A stretch of 64,000 bases of DNA, from NCBI GenBank assembly GCA_963805705.1, contig CAWDVH010000004.1:620001-684000 (forward strand), given 5' to 3'. This document shows, one piece after another, positions 25,713-36,592 of the stretch; the first letter of the stretch is position 1, and each line of letters begins with the position of its first letter. This DNA is from CAWDVH01 sp963805705. GTDB taxonomy: Bacteria > Actinomycetota > Actinomycetes > Streptosporangiales > Streptosporangiaceae. The notes below the pieces were generated by a model. The model saw nothing but the letters and a program-made list of their open reading frames with translations, did no database searches and was not told where the DNA came from. Both the position numbers and the translations under genes were made by a program.

Positions 25713-25942
25713 CAGTTGCGGGTACGATTCCCCAGCGTGTGCCGCCCGGTCACGGGGCAGATCTCGCGGCCAGGACCCGCAGCGGTACGACCTACCCGTC
25801 GAGTCCGCCTAAGGTGGTGGACGGGAGAGATTCCGGTCCTGCTGCGGAATCCCGTGGCTGGACCCGGTCTCCGGCACGGTCATAGGAGCAGGGCCCGCGC
25901 GGTAGGGTCCATTTCTCGCCATAAGTTTGCAGGAAGGTGCCT

Positions 25943-26017
25943 GTGTCGCCTGCTACATCGGTCAGCCAGGGGTCGGTCGCGCCGTGGCGGCCCGTCATCC
26001 AGCGAAGGAAGGGGTGA
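25943..26017 (+). CDS. Possible 24-residue leader peptide before the sigma factor gene
   Basis: GTG at 25943 follows AGGAAGG (25931-25937) at five bases and encodes 24 residues (VSPATSVSQGSVAPWRPVIQ, then RRKG) before TGA at 26015-26017. The last codons contain GAAGGAAGGGG, which is the ribosome site for the sigma gene start at 26023, so the two are arranged for coupling. The start VSPATS resembles the VSASTS start of Streptomyces HrdB, so it may be a remnant of a longer N-terminus. The rest of the 25713-25942 gap shows no gene; promoter sites cannot be assigned. Confidence 0.45.
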   Translation: MSPATSVSQGSVAPWRPVIQRRKG

Positions 26018-26022
26018 ACGCG

Positions 26023-27660
26023 GTGGGTAGGGCCGCAGGCTCCGCAGCGCGGAGGCAGTCAGGGCCGTCGGGCCAGGCGGCACGCGTTCCGCAGCAAGCC
26101 CGCCTTGGCTCAGCCGAGGCCCAGCCAGCGGCAGGCCAGCCGGCGGACGAGGAGCAGGACACCGCGCGGCCGGGCCGCGCTCGCCGTAGTCCCCGCAATT
26201 CCGGCGGGAGTGCCGCGCACCGGACCGACCCGGGTGCGGGCCACAGGTCCGCCACTGCGGTGAAGGAGCGTGCTGCCGTGGCGAAGGACAGCTCTGATGG
26301 GCGAAGTAGGGGGATCGACGGTGACAATGGGCGCAAGGACGTGAGCGCTGACACCAGCTTCGGCGACGCGGTCGGCGACGGCCAGGATCTGGACGTGGAG
26401 CCGGATCTGGCGGCGGTCGCGGAGCTGGAGGGCGAGCCGGATCTGGCGGCGGTCGCGGACCTGGACGTGGAGGCGGACCTGGAGGACCTGGCGGCCCTGG
26501 CCGGCGAGGATGTCGACAGCGACGTGATCATCGGCCTGGACATCGAGGAGCCGGCCAGCGACGTCGAGGCCGCCGCCGACAGCGCGGAGCCGGCCGAGGG
26601 ACAGCCGGCCGCCGAAGGCACGGCCGCGCCAGCGGCCGTGGCCGCCGAGCAGGCGCCGAAGGCAGCCGGGGAAGACAGCGAGGACGAGGCATTCGTCTAC
26701 GGAGATGACGACGAGGATCTTCCCGCGGCTCAGGTGGCCGTAGCGGGCGCGACCTCCGATCCGGTCAAGGACTACCTCAAGCAGATCGGCAAGGTGCCCC
26801 TGCTCAACGCTGAGCAGGAGGTGGAGCTGGCCAAGCGGATCGAGGCGGGCCTGTTCGCCGAGGAGAAGCTGGCCGAGGGCCGGGCCACGCTCCGGCCGGA
26901 CGCGCGGATCGACCTGGAATGGATCGCCGATGACGGCAGGCGGGCCAAGAACCACCTGCTCGAGGCGAACCTGCGGCTGGTCGTCTCCCTGGCCAAGCGC
27001 TACACCGGCCGGGGAATGCTGTTCCTCGACCTGATCCAGGAGGGAAACCTCGGCCTGATCCGCGCGGTCGAGAAGTTCGACTACACCAAGGGCTACAAGT
27101 TCTCGACGTACGCCACCTGGTGGATCCGGCAGGCCATCACCCGCGCGATGGCCGACCAGGCCCGCACGATCCGCATCCCGGTGCACATGGTGGAGGTCAT
27201 CAACAAGCTGGCCAGGGTGCAGCGGCAGATGCTGCAGGACCTGGGCCGGGAGCCGACGCCCGAGGAACTCGCCGCCGAGCTGGACATGACCCCTGAGAAG
27301 GTCATCGAGGTGCAGAAGTACGGCCGCGAGCCGATCTCCCTGCACACCCCGCTCGGCGAGGATGGCGACAGTGAGTTCGGCGACCTGATCGAGGACTCCG
27401 AGGCGATTCAGCCGGGCGAGGCGGTCAGCTTCACCCTGCTGCAGGAGCAGCTGCACTCGGTCCTGGACACGCTGTCAGAGCGCGAGGCGGGCGTGGTGTC
27501 GATGCGGTTCGGCCTGACTGACGGCCAGCCGAAGACGCTGGATGAGATCGGCAAAGTCTACGGAGTCACGCGCGAGCGCATCCGGCAGATTGAGTCGAAG
27601 ACGATGTCCAAGCTGCGGCACCCGTCTCGCTCGCAGGTACTGCGCGACTACCTGGACTGA
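26023..27660 (+). CDS. sigA: Principal sigma factor (SigA/HrdB, RpoD family)
   Basis: This is the housekeeping sigma-70 that directs RNA polymerase to most promoters. The 545-residue product has an acidic, repetitive N-terminal third with repeats like EPDLAAVAELEGEPDLAAVADL. Then come region 1.2 (DPVKDYLKQIGKVPLLNAEQEVELAKRI) and region 2 (NLRLVVSLAKRYTGRGMLFLDLIQEGNLGL and KFSTYATWWIRQAITRA). Region 3 (RIPVHMVEVINKLAR) and region 4 (TLDEIGKVYGVTRERIRQIE) follow, ending RHPSRSQVLRDYLD like M. tuberculosis SigA. The GTG at 26023 has GGAAGGGG eight bases upstream; a GTG at 26278 preceded by AAGGAG is a second candidate. A perfect hairpin follows the gene. Confidence 0.95.
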   Translation: MGRAAGSAARRQSGPSGQAARVPQQARLGSAEAQPAAGQPADEEQDTARPGRARRSPRNSGGSAAHRTDPGAGHRSATAVKERAAVAKDSSDGRSRGIDGDNGRKDVSADTSFGDAVGDGQDLDVEPDLAAVAELEGEPDLAAVADLDVEADLEDLAALAGEDVDSDVIIGLDIEEPASDVEAAADSAEPAEGQPAAEGTAAPAAVAAEQAPKAAGEDSEDEAFVYGDDDEDLPAAQVAVAGATSDPVKDYLKQIGKVPLLNAEQEVELAKRIEAGLFAEEKLAEGRATLRPDARIDLEWIADDGRRAKNHLLEANLRLVVSLAKRYTGRGMLFLDLIQEGNLGLIRAVEKFDYTKGYKFSTYATWWIRQAITRAMADQARTIRIPVHMVEVINKLARVQRQMLQDLGREPTPEELAAELDMTPEKVIEVQKYGREPISLHTPLGEDGDSEFGDLIEDSEAIQPGEAVSFTLLQEQLHSVLDTLSEREAGVVSMRFGLTDGQPKTLDEIGKVYGVTRERIRQIESKTMSKLRHPSRSQVLRDYLD

Positions 27661-27693
27661 GCGCCCGCACGCTCTGGACTGAGCGCCTGCACG
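27652..27693 (+). repeat. Duplicated 20-bp segment spanning the sigA stop codon
   Basis: CTGGACTGAGCGCCCGCACG (27652-27671) contains the sigA stop. It recurs at 27674-27693 with one change, period 22, giving a second TGA in another frame. Confidence 0.85.
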
Positions 27694-27721
27694 TCTCTCG
27701 GGGCAGCAGCCCCGAGAGACG
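27692..27721. terminator. Bidirectional terminator hairpin after sigA
   Basis: A perfect 13-bp stem (CGTCTCTCGGGGC with GCCCCGAGAGACG) and an AGCA loop lie between convergent sigA and the DUF7455 gene, whose stop begins 8 bp further on. There is no T run. Position and stability make it a confident terminator for both sides. Confidence 0.85.
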
Positions 27722-27729
27722 CCTGGTGC

Positions 27730-27951
27730 CTAGGAGCCGTCTCGGCTTGACTGGCGCGACAGCCGGGCGGTCTCATCCTGGATCTCCACGGCAATCTTGG
27801 CCAGGGCCGCCGCATGCTCGCGGTTGTGGTGCGCGCAGAACAGCAGCTCGCCCGAGCCCGGCAGGATGACGCGTACATACGCCGTAGCCCGGCATCGGTC
27901 ACACAAGTCTGTGGCGTTGAGCGGCTTTGTTGGGGCCATAGCTCCGGTCAT
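27730..27951 (-). CDS. DUF7455 small zinc-ribbon-like protein
   Basis: The 73-residue protein matches a small family found in nearly all actinomycetes next to the principal sigma factor gene. It has paired Cys/His ligands (LCDRCRATAYVRV and LLFCAHHNREH), then a helix ending AVEIQDETARL. The CxxC and CxHH arrangement suggests one bound zinc. Its function is unknown. The ATG at 27951 follows GGAGGG at a good spacing; an upstream extension to 28038 would be Arg-rich and lacks support. It is convergent with sigA and divergent from parE, the same neighbourhood as in Streptomyces. Confidence 0.85.
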   Translation of the reverse strand: MTGAMAPTKPLNATDLCDRCRATAYVRVILPGSGELLFCAHHNREHAAALAKIAVEIQDETARLSRQSSRDGS

Positions 27952-28255
27952 GTCGCCCTCCCTCGCCTGAGCCTTCCGGCGACGGTGCCGGCGGCTGCGT
28001 AACCAGTGATCTCTCACCGCATCACAACACATTGCCACTCGTCCCTCTTCCCATGCCGGCGCTACCTACGCCGTGGGCGAACACCTTTTACATCGCTGTA
28101 ACACGATCCGTGCCCGCCGCCCGCCGCGCGCACGTTGTCCCAGGTCGCCGGGTATGTCAGCGGCGTGGCTGCACCAGACAGCCGCGGCGGGCCGCTAGTC
28201 TGCCATCAGGCCATTTTCGGGCAGGCAGCCCGCTCGCCACGTCAGGAGACCCGTC

Positions 28256-30421
<2,166 letters not shown>

Positions 30422-30548
30422 CCGGGGCACGCGGGACGGCCGCCCGCGCGGTGATGATCAGGCGCTGGCCCGGCCGTCCTGCTGGGCGCCGGGCAGGACC
30501 TTCCCCCGTCACGGCCCGGCTGGGCGGCGGGTCCGGGGGGTCGGGGGG

Positions 30549-33203
30549 TCAGCCAGGCGGGGCTGAGCCGCCCAGGGAGGCGATCGGGTGGCGGACCCGT
30601 ACGCCGGATCCGTCCCGGCGGCCGTCGGCTGCAGGCAGCTCAGCAGGCGTCCCCGCGGCGGTTGACCCGCGCGCGGGGCCTGACCCGGCCCAGGCCAGGA
30701 CGAGGACATCCTCGCCCTTGAGGAAGCGGTGACAGCGGACGCCGCCGGTAGCCCGGCCCTTGGCCGGGAACTCGGCGTAGGGCGTGACCTTCACGGTCAT
30801 GGCCGCGGTGCCCGGCAGTGCCCCGGCGCTGCCCGCGACAGTGACCACGACCGGGGCGGCGGCCGACTCCCCGCCGGCCGACCCGGCGACGGCCGACCCG
30901 GCGACGGCCGAGCCCGGTGCTGCCGAGCCGTTCGCCGACGGGCCGCCGGCCGCAGCCGGGCGGCCGGGATCGACGGCACCGAACCAGGTCACCGACGCGC
31001 CTGCCGCGAGCCGGACTCCCGCCATCCCCGCCGCCGCCCGGCCCTGGGGCCGCACGGACGCGGCACCGAACCGCAGCAGCTGCGCGTCGCTGGTGATGAA
31101 CACCAGGTCGTGCGCCTCATCGGCCAGCTGGACCGCGCCGACTACCCGGTCCCCGTCCTTCAGGGCGATCACCTCGAACTCGGCTGCGTTCTGCGGGTAG
31201 TCGGGCGCCACCCGCTTGACCACGCCGTCGGCGGTGCCCAGGGCCAGCCCTGCTCCGGCGACGTCCGCGGCGACGACCGCGACCACGGTCTCGCCGGTCG
31301 CGGTGGACACGAACTCGCTCACCGGCGCGCCGCCGGACAGGCCGGGGGAGTGCGCGCTCGGCGGCAGCGCGGGCAGGTCGAGGACGTCCAGCCGGATCAG
31401 CCGGCCAGCCGAGGTCACCGCCGCGATCGTCCCCCGCACCGTCGACGACACCGCCGACACGAGGGCATCGTGCGCCAGCCGGGGACCGCCCGGTGACCCG
31501 CCGGAAGCCGGCGGCCTATGGGAGCCGGCCGGGGCGGAGGCGGGCCGTTTCGCAGCTGGGTTGTCCTCGGGAGGCGCCTGCGCCGGCGGCCGGACGGCCG
31601 TCCGGGCCAGCAGGCCGGTCGAGGACAGCAGCACCGTGCACGGGTCGTCGGCGACCTCAAGCGGCACGGCGGCGGTCCTGGCCGCGCCGGTGCTCTCCAG
31701 CAGCACGGTCCGGCGAGGGGTCGCGAACCGGTCGCTCACGCTGGCCAGCTCACCGGAGACGACCTCTCGCAGCCTGGCCTCGGAGTCGAGGATGGCCGTC
31801 AGCTCCCCGATCTCGCGCTGCAGCGTGTCGCGCTCCCGCTCCAGCTCGAGCCGGTCGTAGCGGGTCAGCCGGCGCAGCGGGGTGTCCAGGATGTACTGAG
31901 CCTGGATCACCGACAGGTCGAAGACCGACATCAGGCGGTCCTTGGCCTGCGCCGCGTCTTCGCTGTCCCTGATCACCTGGATGACCTCATCGATGTTCAG
32001 CAGCGCGATGAGCAGGCCGTCCACCAGGTGCAGCCGCTCCTGCCGCTTGGCGCGCCGGTGGGCCGTGCGGCGCCGCACGACCTCGATCCGGTGGTCGACG
32101 TAGATCTGCAGCAGCTCGCGCAGGCCCAGCACCCGCGGCTGCCCGTCGACGAGGGCGACATTGTTGATGCCGAACGTCTCTTCCATCGGGGTCAGCCGGT
32201 ACAGCTCGTCCAGCACGGCCTCGGGATGGAATCCGCTGCGGATCTCGATCACCAGGTGCAGGCCGCGGTGCCGGTCGGTCAGGTCCTTCAGGTCGGCGAT
32301 GCCGGCCAGCTTCCTGGCCTGGACCAGGTCCTTGATCCTGGCCACGATCTTCTCCGGGCCGACGCCGTACGGCAGCTCGGTGACCACGATCCCGGTGCGG
32401 CGGGGAGTGATCTGCTCAATCCGGGCGGCGGCCCTGGTGCGGAAGATGCCCCGGCCGCTCTCGTACGCCTCCCTGATCCCGTCCAGCCCGACGATCTTGC
32501 CGCCCGTCGGCAGGTCGGGGCCGGGCACAAAGCGCATCAGCACGTCGAGCGGGGCGTCCGGATGGGCGATCAGGTGGCGGGCCGCGGCGATGACCTCGCC
32601 CAGGTTGTGCGGGGCCATGTTGGTCGCCATCCCGACGGCGATCCCGGCGGCGCCGTTGACCAGCAGGTTGGGCAGGGCGGCGGGCAGGACCTCCGGCTGC
32701 ACCTCCTGGCCGTCGTAGTTCGGCATGAAGTCGACGGTGTCCTCGTCCAGGGAGGTCGTCATCTCCATCGCCGCCGCGGCCAGGCGGGCCTCGGTGTAGC
32801 GCATGGCGGCCGGCGCGTCATCGCCGCCCAGCGAGCCGAAGTTGCCGTGCCCGTCGATCAGCGGCAGCCGCATCGCGAACGGCTGCGCCATCCGGACCAG
32901 CGCGTCGTAGATGGCGCTGTCGCCGTGCGGGTGCAGCCGCCCCATGACCTCGCCCACGACCCTGGCGCACTTGACATGGGCACGCTCTGGCCGCAGGCCC
33001 ATCTCGCTCATCTGGTAGAGGATCCGCCGCTGCACGGGCTTCAGCCCGTCCCGTGCGTCCGGCAGGGCACGCTGGTAGATCACCGAGTAGGCGTACTCGA
33101 GGAAGCTGCCCCGCATCTCGTCGGTCACATCGATGTCGACGATGTTTTCCTCGAAGTCCTCAGGTGGCGGGGTTGTCGTGGTGCGTCTGGGCATGACTCC
33201 CAT
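30549..33203 (-). CDS. parC: DNA topoisomerase IV/gyrase-type subunit A (ParC)
   Basis: This is the DNA-cleaving subunit partnering ParE. The 884-residue protein has the N-terminal winged helix and breakage-reunion region (SVIYQRALPDARDGLKPVQRRILY, GRLHPHGDSAIYDALVRMAQ). The catalytic tyrosine is Tyr136 in AAMRYTEARL. A coiled-coil region at about 350-480 precedes the C-terminal beta-pinwheel. The pinwheel is interrupted by Pro/Ala- and Gly/Ala-rich linkers, including a GSAVAGSAVAGSAG repeat near residue 790. Start candidates are 33203 (MGVMPRR) and 33194; neither has an ideal ribosome site. parE and parC are convergent with 127 bp between them, not an operon. Confidence 0.9.
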   Translation of the reverse strand: MGVMPRRTTTTPPPEDFEENIVDIDVTDEMRGSFLEYAYSVIYQRALPDARDGLKPVQRRILYQMSEMGLRPERAHVKCARVVGEVMGRLHPHGDSAIYDALVRMAQPFAMRLPLIDGHGNFGSLGGDDAPAAMRYTEARLAAAAMEMTTSLDEDTVDFMPNYDGQEVQPEVLPAALPNLLVNGAAGIAVGMATNMAPHNLGEVIAAARHLIAHPDAPLDVLMRFVPGPDLPTGGKIVGLDGIREAYESGRGIFRTRAAARIEQITPRRTGIVVTELPYGVGPEKIVARIKDLVQARKLAGIADLKDLTDRHRGLHLVIEIRSGFHPEAVLDELYRLTPMEETFGINNVALVDGQPRVLGLRELLQIYVDHRIEVVRRRTAHRRAKRQERLHLVDGLLIALLNIDEVIQVIRDSEDAAQAKDRLMSVFDLSVIQAQYILDTPLRRLTRYDRLELERERDTLQREIGELTAILDSEARLREVVSGELASVSDRFATPRRTVLLESTGAARTAAVPLEVADDPCTVLLSSTGLLARTAVRPPAQAPPEDNPAAKRPASAPAGSHRPPASGGSPGGPRLAHDALVSAVSSTVRGTIAAVTSAGRLIRLDVLDLPALPPSAHSPGLSGGAPVSEFVSTATGETVVAVVAADVAGAGLALGTADGVVKRVAPDYPQNAAEFEVIALKDGDRVVGAVQLADEAHDLVFITSDAQLLRFGAASVRPQGRAAAGMAGVRLAAGASVTWFGAVDPGRPAAAGGPSANGSAAPGSAVAGSAVAGSAGGESAAAPVVVTVAGSAGALPGTAAMTVKVTPYAEFPAKGRATGGVRCHRFLKGEDVLVLAWAGSGPARGSTAAGTPAELPAADGRRDGSGVRVRHPIASLGGSAPPG

Positions 33204-33296
33204 TGTGCCGTGACCGGGCGGCGGATACTGAGCGGCGCGCGCGGCGCGCCGTTATTGCCCTGGCCGGGAGCGCGGGGGCCGCCGGCGCGGCGTGCC

Positions 33297-34070
33297 TCAG
33301 GTCGCCGAGAAGCCGCCGTCCACGCAGATGACCTGGCCGGTGACGTACTGGCTGGCCTGGCTGGCGAGAAAGACGGTGGCGCCCTCGAAGTCCGCGGGCT
33401 CCCCGTTGCGCCCGATCATGGTGCGGGCGGCCAGCGCCGCCGACCGGACCGGGTCGCCGGCCACCTCGGCGGTCAGCGGCGTGGCGACGAAGCCTGGTGA
33501 GATGGCATTGCAGCACACTCCGCTCGCGGCCCACGCTTCCGACTGCGACCGGGTCAGCGAGACGACGCCGCCCTTGGCCGCGCCGTAGCCGCCGCTGTTG
33601 GCGAACGCCCGCATGGCCTGCTGCGAGGCGACGTTGATGATGCGCCCCCAGCCGCGCGCGGCCATCGGCGGCCCGAATCGCTGGCCGAGCAGGAACGGGG
33701 CGGTCAGGTTCACGGCCAGCAGCTGATCCCACTGGGCCGCCGTCAGCTGCGCCAGCGGCGGCCGGATGTTGAGGCCCGCGCAGCTGACCAGGATGTCCGG
33801 CTCGCCGAAGGCCGCGGCCGCCAGCGCGGCACCGTGCTCCAGGGCGGCCCGGTCGCCGACGTCGGCGCTGACCCAGGCGGCCCGGCCGCCGGCCGACGTC
33901 AGCTCGGCGGCCGTATCCCGCAGCGCCTGCTCGCCCCGCGCCAGCACGACCACGCGCGCGCCGGCCAGGCACAGGGCCCGCGACATCGCCCGGCCGATGC
34001 CCGAGCTGCCGCCGGTGACCAGCGCCACCCGCCCGTCCAGTGAGAACAGCGTGCTGAGGTAATCCGCCAT
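33297..34070 (-). CDS. Short-chain dehydrogenase/reductase
   Basis: The 257-residue classical SDR uses NAD(P)(H) to oxidise or reduce an alcohol or ketone. It has the cofactor motif TGGSSGIG near residue 19, SCAGLN near 92, the catalytic Ser in INVASQQ near 140, and YGAAK near 155. It ends with VTGQVICVDGGFSAT. Overall it resembles gluconate 5-dehydrogenase or 3-oxoacyl reductase-like SDRs; the substrate is not certain. I chose ATG 34070 (MADYLSTLFSLDG); a TTG nine bases upstream is possible. It lies 61 bp downstream of a PfkB sugar kinase gene on the same strand, which favours a sugar or polyol substrate. Confidence 0.88.
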   Translation of the reverse strand: MADYLSTLFSLDGRVALVTGGSSGIGRAMSRALCLAGARVVVLARGEQALRDTAAELTSAGGRAAWVSADVGDRAALEHGAALAAAAFGEPDILVSCAGLNIRPPLAQLTAAQWDQLLAVNLTAPFLLGQRFGPPMAARGWGRIINVASQQAMRAFANSGGYGAAKGGVVSLTRSQSEAWAASGVCCNAISPGFVATPLTAEVAGDPVRSAALAARTMIGRNGEPADFEGATVFLASQASQYVTGQVICVDGGFSAT

Positions 34071-34131
34071 GACAACCAACGATTATGACCCTGGCCGGCC
34101 AGGGCCGGGACTCAGGGCCTCGGCAGCCGGG

Positions 34132-35025
34132 CTACAGCGCGGGCCGCGCGCCGACCAGGCTCAGCGCGCGCGCGGCCAGACGGCAGCCGCTGACCAGGGC
34201 CTCGGCGGGCGGCTTCTTGTCCAGCCACGCGGGCAGGAACCCCGCGCAGAAGGCGTCTCCGGCCCCCGTCCCGTCCACGATCTTCTCGATCGGCGGCCCG
34301 TTCGCCCGGAACGGCTCCGGGCGGCCGTTGGCGTAGAAGAGCGCGCCATCGGGGCCCAGCTTCAGGACTACCTGCGGATACCAGGCGTTCAGCACCCTGG
34401 CCGCCTGCTCGGGCTCCTCCCGCCCGGTGATGACCCTGGCCTGGTCGCCGTTCACGAACAGCAGGGTCGCGCCGTTGGTCAGCTGCAGGAACGGCTCGGC
34501 CCCGACGCGCTCGAGCGGGGCGGCGGAGGCACCATCTACCGACACGGTCATCCCGGCCCGCTGCGCGAGGCCGATGGCGGTCAGCGTGGCCTCCCGCGAG
34601 CCCTCGTTCAGCAGCGTGTAGCCGGAGACATGCAGGTGGCTGCCGGGGGTGAACAGGTCCTTGGGCAGGTCATCGGGCGAGAGGGCGGCGTTGGCTCCCG
34701 GATCCGACAGCATCGTGTGGTCGCCCTTGTGGGTGACCATGACCACGCAGGTCCCGGTGGGGCGCTCAGGATCCATCACCAGCCGGGCGTCCACGCCGTA
34801 GCCCATCAGCTCCATGTCCCGATTACGGCCCGCGATGTCAGCGCCGCGCCGGCCGACGAAGGCGACCTCGGCGCCGTCGACGGCGAGCCAGGCGGCGATG
34901 TTCGCGCCCGAGCCCCCGCCGTGCATCGTCACCGTGGCCGGCGTGTCGCTGCCCCTGGCCAGGGGCAGCGCAGCGTGGGCGACGGTGTCCGTCATAAGAT
35001 CACCAACGACGACAACACGCGTCAT
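34132..35025 (-). CDS. PfkB-family carbohydrate kinase (ribokinase-like)
   Basis: The 297-residue protein transfers phosphate from ATP to a sugar or nucleoside hydroxyl. The N-terminal substrate region has GGGSGANIAAWLAVDGAEVAFVG near residue 37. The C-terminal signature DGTGAGDAFCAGF lies near residue 250, with the catalytic Asp. It differs from the adenosine kinase found later in the window. The ATG at 35025 follows AAGGTGG. It probably forms a two-gene operon with the SDR downstream. The exact sugar is unknown; ribokinase and 2-dehydro-3-deoxygluconate kinase are candidates. Confidence 0.88.
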   Translation of the reverse strand: MTRVVVVGDLMTDTVAHAALPLARGSDTPATVTMHGGGSGANIAAWLAVDGAEVAFVGRRGADIAGRNRDMELMGYGVDARLVMDPERPTGTCVVMVTHKGDHTMLSDPGANAALSPDDLPKDLFTPGSHLHVSGYTLLNEGSREATLTAIGLAQRAGMTVSVDGASAAPLERVGAEPFLQLTNGATLLFVNGDQARVITGREEPEQAARVLNAWYPQVVLKLGPDGALFYANGRPEPFRANGPPIEKIVDGTGAGDAFCAGFLPAWLDKKPPAEALVSGCRLAARALSLVGARPAL

Positions 35026-35282
35026 GTCGTCACCACCTTGATCACGGGGCTGGGCCAGCGGCGCTGTCCCGGGAGCGCCCGGCTCAGAGAGCTAGCGGAT
35101 AGAACTTAACAGTTCCAGAGGCTCGTCTTGTGCCGTTCGGCCTGCGAATCCGTGATGAGCGGCGATTCCCGGTCAAAGCCGGATGCCGCCCGCGGCCCGG
35201 TACGGCCCGGCTGGCGGGCGGCCCGGCGGGCGGTAGGCTGACGGGCACTCCGGCGGGCCGATCTGGACCATTGAGGCGATGC

Positions 35283-35495
35283 ATGACCTGGACCTGGCAG
35301 TTTGAGAAGGAAGACGGGACCGTCCTGGCGACCAGGGGGCTGCCGAAGGAGACGTTCGGCAGCCAGGGCGATGCGGAGAGCTGGCTCGGGGAGCAATGGC
35401 GCAGCCTGCTCAACGCCGGCGTCGAGCAGGTCACCCTGCTGGATGACGGCAAGGCCGAGTACGGGCCGATGAGCCTGCGGCCGCCGCAGGAGTAG
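35283..35495 (+). CDS. Conserved small actinobacterial protein, unknown function
   Basis: The 70-residue product (MTWTWQFEKEDGTVLATRGL at its start) is acidic and probably forms a small alpha-beta fold: two strands, a helix (SQGDAESWLGEQWRSLLNAG), then strands VEQVTLLDDGKAEY. It looks like a family of 60-80 residue proteins common in streptomycetes, but I know no function. It stands alone between divergent sugar genes and a convergent aldo/keto reductase. Confidence 0.75.
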   Translation: MTWTWQFEKEDGTVLATRGLPKETFGSQGDAESWLGEQWRSLLNAGVEQVTLLDDGKAEYGPMSLRPPQE

Positions 35496-35499
35496 CCCG

Positions 35500-35560
35500 G
35501 CCTCCGTCAGGGCCTGCCCGCCTCCGTCAGGGCGTGCTGGCCTCCGGTCAGGACCTGCGG
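35500..35560. repeat. Three-copy 20-bp repeat containing the aldo/keto reductase stop
   Basis: gcctccgtcagggcctgccc is repeated at 35500, 35520 and 35540 (the last copy one base longer). On the minus strand each copy contains CCTGA. The copy at 35540 carries the actual TGA of the reductase gene (35548-35550), and the others provide further TGAs 21 and 41 bases later. Confidence 0.88.
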
Positions 35561-36546
35561 GGCGGGCTCGCGGTCTCGGCCGGGTCCCGCACGACCTGGT
35601 CGCCCAGGATGTCGTCGATGCGCCGCATGGCCGCCGGGTCAAGCTGCACGCCCGCGGCCTTCACGTTCTCCGTCACCTGCTCGGGCCGGGTGGCGCCGAT
35701 AATCGCGGCGGAGACATTCGGGTTCTGCAGCGTCCAGGCGATCGCGAGCTGCGAGAGCGTCAGCCCGGCTTCCTCGGCGATCGGCCTGAGCTGCTGCACC
35801 GTGGTCAGGATCTCGTCGGTCAGGTAGTGGCGGATGAAGCGGGAGCCGGCCTCGTCAGTGGCCCGTGAGCCGGTCGGTACCGCCGCGCCCGGCAGGTACT
35901 TGCCGGTCAGGACGCCCTGCGCGATCGGGGACCAGACGATCTGGCCGATGCCTTCCTTCTCGCACAGCGGTATGACGTCGGCCTCGATGACCCGCCAGAT
36001 CATGTTGTACTGCGGCTGGTTGGAGATGATCTTGTCGAATCCCATCTCCGCGGCGATCTGCACCGCCGCCGCGATCTGCTCGGCCCGCCACTCGGAAACG
36101 CCGATATAGAGCACCTTGCCCTGACGGACCAGGTCATCGAAGGCGCGGAGGGTCTCCTCCAGGGGAGTCTCGCTGTCGTAGCGGTGCGCCTGATACAGGT
36201 CCACGTAGTCGGTCTGCAGCCGCCGCAGCGAGGCCTCAGCCGACTCCATGATGTGCTTGCGGGACAGGCCGCGGTCATTGACGCCCGGCCCGGTCGGCCA
36301 GTAGACCTTGGTGCAGATCTCCAGAGATTCCCGGCGCTGGCCGTGCAGGGCGCGGCCGAGCACGGCCTCGGCCTTCGTGCCCGCGTAGACATCGGCGGTG
36401 TCGAAAGTCGTGATGCCCGCATCAAGGGCCGCGGCGACGCACGCGCTGGCCGCGTCCTCCTCGACCTGGGAGCCGTGGGTGATCCAGTTGCCGTAGGCGA
36501 TCTCGCTGATCATCAGGCCGCTGCGGCCGAGGTGACGATGTTCCAT
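35548..36546 (-). CDS. Aldo/keto reductase
   Basis: This 332-residue NADPH-dependent oxidoreductase has the catalytic tetrad visible: Asp and Tyr in DTADVYAG near residue 50, Lys in CTKVYWP near 80, and His in YQAHRYD near 120. NADPH-binding segments (SNQPQYNMI, SPIAQGVLTGKY, IGATRPEQV) are in place. Sequence style matches the Kv-beta/YghZ-like AKR subgroup. The ATG at 36546 (MEHRHLGRSGLMISEI) is the usual family start. The physiological substrate is unknown. It converges with a small protein gene, and its stop codon lies in a tandem repeat. Confidence 0.92.
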   Translation of the reverse strand: MEHRHLGRSGLMISEIAYGNWITHGSQVEEDAASACVAAALDAGITTFDTADVYAGTKAEAVLGRALHGQRRESLEICTKVYWPTGPGVNDRGLSRKHIMESAEASLRRLQTDYVDLYQAHRYDSETPLEETLRAFDDLVRQGKVLYIGVSEWRAEQIAAAVQIAAEMGFDKIISNQPQYNMIWRVIEADVIPLCEKEGIGQIVWSPIAQGVLTGKYLPGAAVPTGSRATDEAGSRFIRHYLTDEILTTVQQLRPIAEEAGLTLSQLAIAWTLQNPNVSAAIIGATRPEQVTENVKAAGVQLDPAAMRRIDDILGDQVVRDPAETASPPRRS

Positions 36547-36592
36547 GCTTGTGCACCTTAGTGCCAGGGAATGCCGGCCACCTCAACCGGGA

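Noticed and set aside
23577..27660. PP2C phosphatase and sigma factor as one partner-switch system
   Set aside because: The sigma factor is the housekeeping type, not a SigB/SigF type, and no anti-sigma or anti-anti-sigma gene is present.
31518..33500. Long plus-strand frame opposite parC
   Set aside because: It shadows a well-conserved topoisomerase gene and is low-complexity.
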